The notes beneath the pieces were generated by a model, which ran no database searches, had not been told where the DNA came from, and saw nothing but the letters and a program-made list of their open reading frames with translations. 64,000 nucleotides of DNA. It comes from Phycisphaeraceae bacterium. Its GTDB lineage: Bacteria > Planctomycetota > Phycisphaerae > Phycisphaerales > Phycisphaeraceae. Location: the NCBI GenBank assembly GCA_040222855.1, contig JAVKCD010000019.1, forward strand, positions 604,912 to 668,911, in the 5' to 3' direction. Of this stretch, positions 56,828 to 64,000 are shown in pieces (positions within the stretch are counted from its first letter, which is position 1; the number at the start of each line of letters is the position of its first letter). The translations under genes and the position numbers were made by a program.

Positions 56828-57726
56828 TTACTTGTTGATGGTGATGACCGAGAGGGAGAAACCGGGCAGGTTGATGCCGTCCTGGTCATCGGCGAGGTTG
56901 TGGAATCGGATGGAGGGGCTCATCAGTCCCTGAGTCCAGACGGGGGCGTCGGGGTCGTTGAGTTTGACCAGGGCCATATGCTCGTGCTGTTCGTCGCCAC
57001 GGTAGGTGACGATGTGGGCACGGGTGGCACCGAGTTCCGGGAGTTTGAGTTCGAGTTGGTCGGCGTCACGGTTGATGATGATCAGAGACAAGGTGTTGTC
57101 GTTGGTGACGGCGATGCCATGGAGGGCGGATGCTTGGTTGCCGCCAAAGGCGTTGGCGAGGGTGGGGTTGTTTTCGAGGTTTAGGAGGTGAACTTCATCG
57201 GCGTCGGCACCGAGGTGACTGAGATGGGCAAAGAGTTGGCCGGTGGCCGTGAGTCTTGAGGCATCGGTACTGTAAGGCAGGCCGAGTCCCCAGCCGAGAT
57301 CGACGTTGAGGACGCTGTGGTGGTTGAGGATTTCGATGGCCTCGGGATGCTGCATGGCGGTGAGCCAGAAGCCAGCCTGATAGAGGGCGTTCCATGGCGT
57401 GTTGGCGGTGTCGGCGATCCACTGGTCGGCTGGGGTGATCTCGCCGTCTTCCTTCTCATCGTTGGGGTTGCCGATACGGTAGTAGCCGATGACGTTGAAC
57501 TCGGTGATCCACATGGGGATCCCGCCGTATTTTTCGTCGAGGACTTTGACGGCGTGGTCGAGAGTGATCTGGGGGCAGGTAAGGAAGGCTCGGGCGAACT
57601 CGTCGTTTCCGCCCTGAACATCGTTGAGCGTTCCAGCGTTCATATCCTAGTGGTGAAGGATGATGGCGTCGTAGTGCTGTCGGAAGGCGGGTTCCATGAT
57701 GACGTCGTTCTGGACTGCGCCGGGCT
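56828..57726 (-). pseudogene. Remnant of a clan-A glycoside hydrolase
   Basis: The visible open frame (57643 to 56828) encodes 271 residues with the nucleophile-type motif GGIPMWITEFNVIGYY and a C-terminal beta-sandwich. This matches the C-terminal half of a GH51/GH39-like glycosidase. The frame continues upstream across a TAG at 57647-57649 as NDVIMEPAFRQHYDAIILHH-stop-DMNAG, where Tyr would fit. Beyond about 57700 it meets the 3' hairpin of the regulator gene, so the N-terminal barrel is missing. Truncation plus a nonsense codon mark it as a decayed gene. It lies beside a regulator and a mannosidase of carbohydrate use. Confidence 0.7.
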
Positions 57727-57738
57727 TCACGCCCGGCG
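57718..57738. terminator. Hairpin after regulator gene
   Basis: CGCCGGGC and GCCCGGCG form a perfect 8-base stem with a TTCAC loop, 10 bases past the regulator stop. There is no T-run. The same kind of GGGC-TTCAC-GCCC hairpin is often repeated in GC-rich genomes, so it may be a palindromic element that joined the glycosidase remnant. Confidence 0.45.
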
Positions 57739-57747
57739 AGGGCTTAC

Positions 57748-58878
57748 TTACAGATTGAGATTCCGGACACTGTCGCGTTCAAAAAGCTGAGGCGCGATCT
57801 GGATCGTCTGCACCGGCGTCTCCGGGCTCTCGATCCGCTGGAGCAACCGAAAAGCCGCACGCTCGCAGACGCTGTGGATCTCGTCGGCAATGCAGGTGAT
57901 TGATGGCTGAAGCAGCGAGAACACCTGAAGGTCCGAGCCCATGCTCAGCAGCGACAGGTCTTTCGGGATGTTGATGCCAAGACGAGCGGCAGCCCGGTAG
58001 GCTCCGATCGTGCTGTAATGCCCCAGCGACAGCATCGCGGTGACATCCTGACGATGCTCGGAAAAGAAGCGTGTGACGCTGATCTCGCTGTTGAGCCACG
58101 GCTCGTCGCCATTAAGGTCGAGGACATCAACATCAACGACGTGCAGGTCGTCCATCGACATCCGATGCCGACGCAGACCCGCGGCGATGCCTTCGGTCAC
58201 CTGTCGCCCGGACAGCGAGTGACTGTGCGAGCCGAGGAGCGCGATCTCACGATGGCCCCTGACCAGTAGGTAGTCGATGGCCGCGCGGCCGTACTCAAAC
58301 TCATCGATCGCCACCGCGTCGATGTTCGACAGGCCCACCAGCCGGTGCGTCGCCACAACCAGCGGGACCTCTCGTTTCTCGACAAACTCCCGGATGGGCT
58401 CGGCGTAGCTGTCGGCCGTCGGCGGGCAGATCACCACGCCGGCCAGGTTGTCGTGGGCCAGATACTGCAGCAGATGAATCTCATCATCAAAGTCGTTGTC
58501 CGCCGACTGGATGATGAGCCGGAAATCCGAACCCGCAAGGCCCGCGTGAACACCCGCCGACATGCTGCTCATCTGCTCAAGCCTGAGGCCGGGCAGGATC
58601 AGAGCGATATCCTTGGACTTCTTCGGCTTGGACTTGGGCTTGCTGACATACACACCTCGGCGGGGCTGCGACTCAAGCAGGCCCTCAGCGGCCAGCTTCG
58701 ACACAGCCCGCTCGACGATCCCCGTGCTGCAGCCCAGGTCGTGACTCAACTGGCGGATGCTTGGCAGCTTATAGCCAGGCGGAAAATCATCACGAAGGAT
58801 CCGCGTGCGCAGATTCTTTTGGATCTGCTGCACCAACGGGGTGCCCGACTGATTGTTGAGTTCCATGAGCTGAGCCAT
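57748..58878 (-). CDS. GntR/LacI-hybrid transcriptional regulator
   Basis: 376 residues. The first 75 residues form a GntR-type winged helix: PLVQQIQKNLRTRILRDDFP, PPGYKLPSIRQLSHDLGCST and VERAVSKLAAEGLLESQPRR. From about residue 90 a LacI-type periplasmic-binding-like effector domain follows (KDIALILPGLRLEQMSSMSA, DYLLVRGHREIALLGSHSHS). This layout is known from AraR, which responds to L-arabinose. It probably controls the neighbouring glycosidases in response to a sugar. A promoter ends six bases before the first ATG, so the mRNA may be leaderless. A second in-frame Met follows at codon 5. Confidence 0.9.
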   Translation of the reverse strand: MAQLMELNNQSGTPLVQQIQKNLRTRILRDDFPPGYKLPSIRQLSHDLGCSTGIVERAVSKLAAEGLLESQPRRGVYVSKPKSKPKKSKDIALILPGLRLEQMSSMSAGVHAGLAGSDFRLIIQSADNDFDDEIHLLQYLAHDNLAGVVICPPTADSYAEPIREFVEKREVPLVVATHRLVGLSNIDAVAIDEFEYGRAAIDYLLVRGHREIALLGSHSHSLSGRQVTEGIAAGLRRHRMSMDDLHVVDVDVLDLNGDEPWLNSEISVTRFFSEHRQDVTAMLSLGHYSTIGAYRAAARLGINIPKDLSLLSMGSDLQVFSLLQPSITCIADEIHSVCERAAFRLLQRIESPETPVQTIQIAPQLFERDSVRNLNL

Positions 58879-58884
58879 AGTATT

Positions 58885-58912
58885 GTTATAAGACAGGAGC
58901 GATAAAAGTCAA
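58885..58912 (-). promoter_or_regulatory. Promoter of the regulator gene (TTGACT-16-TATAAC)
   Basis: On the minus strand TTGACT (5 of 6) is followed after 16 bases by TATAAC (5 of 6). The -10 lies six bases before the regulator ATG, where transcription would start at or right next to the start codon. Confidence 0.6.
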
Positions 58913-59001
58913 GTCAGATTGCACGAAATGAGGCGACTTGGGAAAGATTTGTCATTGTCAGTATCATCAAAACCCCCGTGTTATTATGCACTAAGACCAT
59001 T

Positions 59002-59019
59002 ACATAAATAAATTTATGT
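59002..59019. promoter_or_regulatory. Operator-like palindrome ACATAAAT-AA-ATTTATGT
   Basis: A perfect 18-base inverted repeat (8-base arms, 2-base spacer) in the gap between the mannosidase gene and the regulator gene, about 90 bases upstream of the promoter -35. AT-rich perfect palindromes are rare in this GC-rich window. It is a plausible operator for the regulator. Confidence 0.5.
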
Positions 59020-59096
59020 CTAAAAAGCCAGTCTTCGGCCTGCCCGGAAAAGGCGAGATCGCCCAGCGAACTCAGGCAAGCGATCTGTCTTGGTCA

Positions 59097-61922
59097 TTAG
59101 GACAGGTCAGCGGAATCCCCTCGCTCCGTGGCGATGCGGAGTGTCAGGACCTGCTTGGGGCCTAGCGTGACCAAAAGCCACCCGCTGACCTCAGACAGCG
59201 GGCCCAGGTCCTCACCGGCGAGAGAGATGATTCTGCTCTGGCCCGGGCTGAACCGGATCGGACTGCTGGCGTGCGGCCGCAATCCGGCCTCGCAGGACGT
59301 GTCGAGCGGGTTGAAGAGCCTGATTTCCATGTGGTCACCCTTGAACCGCATCGCGGTCAGGCACGCGGGGCCGGTGATCTCCAGGCTGCCCGCTGTTGGA
59401 GGCAGAGCGGGCCCCGGCTGTCGCCCCACGCGGGACCGCTCGATCATCCCGGGCAGCAGGCTGACCGATCGGACGCCCGCGTTCAGCAGCGTCGCGAGAT
59501 CGTGGAGTGACGAAGGGTCGGGCCGCTTGGCGATTGGCTGTATCCAGTAATGGAACGTGTGCGTGCCAGCGAGTTGCCCGCCAGATTCGCCATCGGTGAA
59601 GACCGTCTTCTGCGTGGCCCGCAGGAGGGTCAAAGCGATGGCGCGATCCGGTCGATCGAGCACTGCGGTCTCCCTCAGCCCCCGGCTGATGACCACGAGC
59701 CCGCGCTGCTGATCGCACGCGGCTGTCCACGACTGCTGCGGCTTCGACTCAAGCTCGGGCTCACGCCAGGTCGCGTGATCTTCGGCGAGCTTGATGGATC
59801 GCTGAACAACATCAAAGGGCGAATCACACCAGTACGTGTCGGCCGTAGCACCCGTTGGTATCAGCACTCGCAAACGGTGATCACAAGCGTTGTTGCGGAC
59901 CTCGGTCTCGACTTCAAGCCAGTCCGCATCACGGCGCAGCGCGACACGGTGGATCACTTCCAGCGACACCATCTGGGTCGAGCGGGCTTGCGTAGCACCG
60001 TCGTAGCGAGCGGGCACATCGAGCTGGCAACGGGTCTCCAATCGCCCGAGATACGGGCCCTCATCGAGCACACGGACACTGGTCTTCGCTCCGCCCGAGA
60101 CCGAGAGGCTGTCATTCGCTGGAGCGACGTAGCGCCAGCCGTCGCCGATGTCGGCACCATCTTCGAGCGCCAGCAACCTGCTGTAAGCCTGGCCGGTCTC
60201 AAGATGCGTGAGCTCGATCGTGCCATCAGCCTGCACCACGGCACGGAGCGATTGGTTCTCCAGCGTCCGCCCGTCAACGACAAGCGATGTAGAGCGATCC
60301 GAGGGGATCCATTTGCGCGAGCTCTGCTTGAGGCTGATGGATCGCCAGCCCAACGCCGGAATCTCCAGCGGGAGGCTGAATCCATACCGCATCGCCTGGT
60401 ACGGACGGGGCGCCCGGATGGGATGAACCTCCAACCGACGCTCAGGGCCATGAAGCAGCCGGGGCTGATAGGCCAGCGGTTCACCCGCCTCGTCGTAGGG
60501 CTCCGCCGTAACGACGGGCTCCTTGGAAGGCTGGCCATTCCCTGTTGTTTCAGGCCAAACCGGCAGGTCCGCCTCGATATCGATCACGCCATCGAGTACG
60601 CGGGGCAGCGGGTTGAAGACCACAAGCCGAGACTGATGTTGCTGAGCAGGTATTGGCTTGGTCGCCGCTTCGGCCAGGCGGGTCAGAGCGGACTGGGTGA
60701 TGCGTTCGGCGATGTCCTCGCACTGATGGAAGCGATAAATCATGTCCTGGTGGACACGATCGATGCTGCACCCGCAGATCGAATCGTGTGGGTGATTCTG
60801 GATGAGATGACGCCAGGCCTGACGGAGGAAATCTTCGGCAGAGCGTTCACCAAGCAGTGTTGTGGCGAGCGCCGCCGCAGGCTCGGCCCATCGGGTCAGC
60901 AACCATTCACATCGGGCGTTCGCGAGCTTGAGCGGGACCCTGCTGGCGAGCGTGCCGCCGGTCAGGCTCTGCTGATCAACGTCGAAAGGCAGCCGCGCGG
61001 GATCGATCAGCTCGCCGGAGACCTCCGCTTTAATGCGGTCGGTCTGCTTGAGTAGTTCTGCGGCGTGCTCATCGAGTGAGACGTGGCGGATGTTGTAGCC
61101 GTGATCGGGCGCTTCATCAGCGTGCACGCGCAACGCGGTGTACGCCGGCGCATCGAAGCCTGCGTGGTCCGCACCGTCAAACAGCAACACCGGGTCGATC
61201 TCGGTGACCGCCGCTTCCTTGTCGAGGAAGCTCCAGAGCCGTTCATCGAGCTTGAGCTTGGCATCGACCTGTGCTTCATCCTCGCAGTGGCTGCGGACGT
61301 TGACCGCGTAGCCCCAGTAACCATTGGTGCCGAATCGAAACGACGGGATGCGCGTGCCATCGGCGCCGGTCCACCACAGCGTCCGGTTCTCGTGATGGTT
61401 TAGGCCACGCCAGATGTAGGCGACCTCCACGCCGAAGCTGGTGAGGATCTGGGGCATCTGGCTGTTGTGACCGAAGAGGTCGCAGAGGAATCCACAGTTC
61501 GACGGTGTCCCGCCGAGCTTGGTGACCAGTTCACGCCCCATCTCCAGGTTGCGGATCAGCGACTCGCCACTGACCAAGAACTCATCGGGGAGCACATACC
61601 ACGGCCCGGCGACCAGGCGACCATCGCGCAGACTCGCTTTGACGCGCTCGGTCTCTTGCGGGCGGACCTCCAGGTAGTCTTCGAGAATGATCGCCTGGCC
61701 GTCGCAGTAGAACGGGCCGGTCAGTGTGCCGGACTCCTGACTGTCGAGGATGTGATCCATCATCAGGACCAGCTTGTGCCGGAAGTTCTCAAATGTCTGG
61801 TACCACTCACGATCCCAGTGACTGCTGAGAACATAGAGCGCCGATCGCGTGCCGCGTGCCGAGACGCGTTGCCGCGAAAAGGCAGGCCAGGCGAACGTCT
61901 TAGAGTTGCTTTTTACGCCCAC
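59097..61922 (-). CDS. GH38 alpha-mannosidase
   Basis: 941 residues. The catalytic barrel starts with SSHWDREWYQTFENFRHKL (zinc-ligand His and Asp at 35-37) and has the nucleophile Asp in CDLFGHNSQMPQI (D148). Other barrel features are the HENRTLWWTGADG block and NHPHDSICGCSIDRVH, whose His belongs to the zinc site. The C-terminal half is the usual beta-sandwich. It should hydrolyse alpha-mannosides of glycans; no signal peptide is present, so it likely works in the cytoplasm on imported oligosaccharides. GTG at 61922 is supported by AGAGAGGT five bases upstream. It lies upstream of the regulator gene on the same strand. Confidence 0.92.
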   Translation of the reverse strand: MGVKSNSKTFAWPAFSRQRVSARGTRSALYVLSSHWDREWYQTFENFRHKLVLMMDHILDSQESGTLTGPFYCDGQAIILEDYLEVRPQETERVKASLRDGRLVAGPWYVLPDEFLVSGESLIRNLEMGRELVTKLGGTPSNCGFLCDLFGHNSQMPQILTSFGVEVAYIWRGLNHHENRTLWWTGADGTRIPSFRFGTNGYWGYAVNVRSHCEDEAQVDAKLKLDERLWSFLDKEAAVTEIDPVLLFDGADHAGFDAPAYTALRVHADEAPDHGYNIRHVSLDEHAAELLKQTDRIKAEVSGELIDPARLPFDVDQQSLTGGTLASRVPLKLANARCEWLLTRWAEPAAALATTLLGERSAEDFLRQAWRHLIQNHPHDSICGCSIDRVHQDMIYRFHQCEDIAERITQSALTRLAEAATKPIPAQQHQSRLVVFNPLPRVLDGVIDIEADLPVWPETTGNGQPSKEPVVTAEPYDEAGEPLAYQPRLLHGPERRLEVHPIRAPRPYQAMRYGFSLPLEIPALGWRSISLKQSSRKWIPSDRSTSLVVDGRTLENQSLRAVVQADGTIELTHLETGQAYSRLLALEDGADIGDGWRYVAPANDSLSVSGGAKTSVRVLDEGPYLGRLETRCQLDVPARYDGATQARSTQMVSLEVIHRVALRRDADWLEVETEVRNNACDHRLRVLIPTGATADTYWCDSPFDVVQRSIKLAEDHATWREPELESKPQQSWTAACDQQRGLVVISRGLRETAVLDRPDRAIALTLLRATQKTVFTDGESGGQLAGTHTFHYWIQPIAKRPDPSSLHDLATLLNAGVRSVSLLPGMIERSRVGRQPGPALPPTAGSLEITGPACLTAMRFKGDHMEIRLFNPLDTSCEAGLRPHASSPIRFSPGQSRIISLAGEDLGPLSEVSGWLLVTLGPKQVLTLRIATERGDSADLS

Positions 61923-62320
61923 GATTACCTCTCTGGGGCACTGGATGCCACTGGCTATACAGATACGCGATCATGTCTGACCCGGCCGTCCTGGGGCCGC
62001 CCGGGAAGCAGAAGCTCCAAGATCGGCCGTCTCGAACCAAAAAACGGGGTCTGACGCCCCAAAGAGTACCGCTGACTTATGGCAGATGCAAAGGGATTGC
62101 TCTGCCCTTTTTCCCGCACAGGGCGGCCTGAAGGCTTCGGTCACGGTTTTGGTGGTGCGGAGGCGGGATTTTCTGCCGCGTCGGGCGGCCTGTCGTAGTC
62201 AGGCCTGGGGATGCCCAGTCGTTGTTCGGGGCTCGAGGCGACGTTCCGGCTCTGCTGGGCGCTGATCCGGAAGGGTATGGATGGTTGTAAGTTGAGGGTA
62301 ATGCGATTCTTACCGCTGAG
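61923..62320. other. 398-base gap between GH127-like and GH38 genes
   Basis: No gene is annotated. The left part should hold the mannosidase promoter, though no strong hexamers were seen. A weak terminator is at 62039-62060. Right after the GH127-like stop the same frame stays open for about 60 codons to 62141 (see findings), which may be chance. Confidence 0.4.
62039..62060 (-). terminator. Possible terminator downstream of GH127-like gene
   Basis: On the minus strand GGGG-CGTCAGA-CCCCG is followed by a run of six T. The stem is only 4 to 5 base pairs, so it is a weak candidate for ending the GH127-like transcript. Confidence 0.35.
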
Positions 62321-64000
62321 TCACGCTTCGTGGCCCAGGAGTCGGATGGCGGAGTTGCCGTGGGCGGGGGATTCGCGCTCTTTGAGGGGGTAGAGAAAGA
62401 TGTCGCGCTCGTCCTGATCGGGCCAGCGGAAGGTGGTGATGGGTTCGGGGGCGAGATCGGTGCGAAAAGCGACCAGAAAACCTTCGCCGGAGCTGGGGAG
62501 TCCGAGGATGTGCTCCATGCGGGGAGGATCCATGAAACCGGCCGTTGGTTGGGTGTAGAGGCCGATGGGGGGTTGGTTGGGTTTGGGTTGGTGGCGGTGG
62601 TTGAGGAGCCACGGTCCGGCGAAGAGGATGACTTCTTCGCCGACGGCTGCGGCGGGGTGCCAGGTTGGGGCGACGCGGGGCTGAGCGGGCCAGACGCGGT
62701 AGCGATAAGGCAAGGATAGAACGCGGTCGGCGCCTATCGATACTTCACGAAACTCAATGTTTTCTGTGGTTGGCGTGGGGCTTGTGGCGTCGGTCCAGGC
62801 GAGCCAGTGGGGGGTGGCGATGCGGAGGGTTGTGATCGCGGGGGCGGCGGTGAGGTCGATCCTGAGCTGCTGGTGCTCGTCGTCACGGTGGATTTCGACC
62901 TGCTGGTCGCCAAAGACGAAGGTTCCGGACACGGCGTGGTGGATGTTGAGGGTGTGCTTGTCTCTCCGCGTGACCAGGTAAGCGGCGCCAGCGATGAGGC
63001 CGTAGGGGCCGAAGACCGAGCAGCACCAGGGGGCTTCTTTGCCCATCTGGGGGTAGCCGTGCTCGATCTCAACGCTGCAGAACCCGCCGTTGTAGTTCTG
63101 GTTGTAGAAGATGTTGTTTTCGAGGTTGAGGATGGCCCTGCGGAGCCAGCGATCGTTGCCGGTTTCGGCGTGCATGGCGAGGGTGAGCATGTTCCAGTCG
63201 AAGAGGGAGCAGGCTTCGTCCTGGAGGGTCCAGTTCTCATCGGGTTTGACGAGTCGCTCGGGGATCCCGCCTGTTTCCATGACCCATTGGTCGTTGAAGC
63301 GGTCGAGTTCTCGTTCGAGCTCGGCGATACCGGCCTGGTCATTGGTTTGCTGGTAGAGGGCGAGTAGGCCTCTGCGGATCATGAGGTACATGTGGGAGTG
63401 GTCGGCCTCGTTGAGTGGGGTGATGCGTTTGGCCATCTCTCGGGCGAGATCGAGATAGCGAGGGTCGGCGGTGAGGCGGTGCATGGTCATGACGCCATCG
63501 AGTGCGTGGTAGAAGCAACTGATGGTGGAGGCGTAGCCGCGGGTGATGTCTTCGCCATCGTCGGAGTCGAACCATGCGGGCGCCATGGCGAGGTAGCACT
63601 CGCCGAGGCGGTGGGCGGCTTTGGTGACAGCGTCGTCTTTGAAGGTGAGGGCGTACTGGGCCAGAGCTTTGATGGTCCAGCCGTTTCCGTAGGCTTTTTC
63701 GGGGTTGAGGGGCTCATCGGACCAGGCGAGGGAGCCGAAGCTGCCGTCATCGTTCTGGAGCTGGATGAGGTCGCGGACGAGGTCGGCGAGGATTATTGGG
63801 GGTTGTGCGCATGCGGCGTGGGTGTGTGTTTCGGCGAGGGTCCAGCGGCCGACGATGTCGCCGTGGAATCTGGGGAAGTTGGACCAGTTTCCTTTTTGTG
63901 CGGAGACCTGGGTGAGGAGGTATTGAGTGGAGTAGGGGAGCTGGTTTTCGATGCGGTCGATGGAGCGTTTGAGACGGTAACCCAGTTCGCCGGAGAGTTT
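62321..64000 (-). CDS. GH127/DUF1680-like glycoside hydrolase, N-terminus off window
   Basis: 559 residues are visible; the frame is open to the right edge, so the start lies outside. An alpha/alpha barrel is seen in repeats such as GSFGSLAWSDEPLNPEKAYG, DLAREMAKRITPLNEADHSH and DEACSLFDWNMLTLAMHAET. The likely active-site region has Glu and paired Cys: GFCSVEIEHGYP and APWCCSVFGPYGLIAG, in line with the cysteine-glutamate chemistry of GH127 beta-L-arabinofuranosidases. A C-terminal beta-sandwich follows. The first in-window Met (63586) is not the start, because homologous sequence continues upstream. It lies upstream of the GH38 gene on the same strand, so both probably degrade plant or algal glycans. 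Confidence 0.8.
   Translation of the reverse strand, partial: KLSGELGYRLKRSIDRIENQLPYSTQYLLTQVSAQKGNWSNFPRFHGDIVGRWTLAETHTHAACAQPPIILADLVRDLIQLQNDDGSFGSLAWSDEPLNPEKAYGNGWTIKALAQYALTFKDDAVTKAAHRLGECYLAMAPAWFDSDDGEDITRGYASTISCFYHALDGVMTMHRLTADPRYLDLAREMAKRITPLNEADHSHMYLMIRRGLLALYQQTNDQAGIAELERELDRFNDQWVMETGGIPERLVKPDENWTLQDEACSLFDWNMLTLAMHAETGNDRWLRRAILNLENNIFYNQNYNGGFCSVEIEHGYPQMGKEAPWCCSVFGPYGLIAGAAYLVTRRDKHTLNIHHAVSGTFVFGDQQVEIHRDDEHQQLRIDLTAAPAITTLRIATPHWLAWTDATSPTPTTENIEFREVSIGADRVLSLPYRYRVWPAQPRVAPTWHPAAAVGEEVILFAGPWLLNHRHQPKPNQPPIGLYTQPTAGFMDPPRMEHILGLPSSGEGFLVAFRTDLAPEPITTFRWPDQDERDIFLYPLKERESPAHGNSAIRLLGHEA

Overview
The window looks like a chromosomal segment of a planctomycete of the Phycisphaerae type. 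This is inferred from the high GC content, several proteins with PEP-CTERM-like C-terminal sorting tails, a MoxR/DUF58/BatA/VWA/DUF4175-type operon, and an alternative GlmU-like enzyme. No rRNA, tRNA, CRISPR array or recognisable insertion sequence was seen. Genes are densely packed, often with overlapping or abutting stop codons.

Left part (1-11.0 kb): one long minus-strand operon (MoxR ATPase, DUF58, BatA-type, VWA/amidotransferase-like and DUF4175-like proteins, then a secreted protein cut by the window edge) diverges from mutM. Next (11.0-16.3 kb) come dnaA, with a pair of inverted DnaA-box-like sites beyond its 3' end, a GlmU-like sugar nucleotidyltransferase, a methyltransferase-fold protein and a metal-type permease. 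From 16.4 to 22.4 kb lies the B12-dependent methylmalonyl-CoA mutase operon (mutA, mutB, meaB), interrupted by a small lipoprotein gene carrying an in-frame TGA. It is followed by a large PEP-CTERM subtilase-like protease.

Middle part (25.7-40 kb): a zinc-ribbon membrane protein, cell-wall recycling genes (murQ, anmK) with an AsmA-like protein, ribD, a FlgM-type anti-sigma factor behind a strongly folded leader, folP, a PilZ c-di-GMP protein, a MATE exporter, a ThuA-like protein, an NfeD-type membrane protease, two unknown proteins and a DUF3179 protein. From 40 to 49 kb: gcvP, polX, a divergent PPi-type/ATP-type phosphofructokinase pair, a DUF4136 lipoprotein and a TIGR01777 epimerase.

Right part (49-64 kb): two neighbouring genes with single-base frameshifts (a glycosyltransferase/TPR gene and a PEP-CTERM gene), two tandem paralogous sorted surface proteins each with a strong terminator, a membrane-fused spermidine-synthase-like protein, a lipoprotein D,D-carboxypeptidase, and a carbohydrate locus. 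That locus holds a decayed glycosidase, a GntR/LacI-type regulator, a GH38 alpha-mannosidase and a GH127-like enzyme running off the right edge.

The base composition is strongly strand-asymmetric. The + strand is C-rich to about 40.5 kb and G-rich after about 41 kb, whatever the gene orientation. The flip falls inside gcvP and resembles a replication origin-type skew switch. A few genes that lack the local skew (20.8-21.3, 35.8-36.3 and 55.5-61.9 kb) may be recent arrivals.
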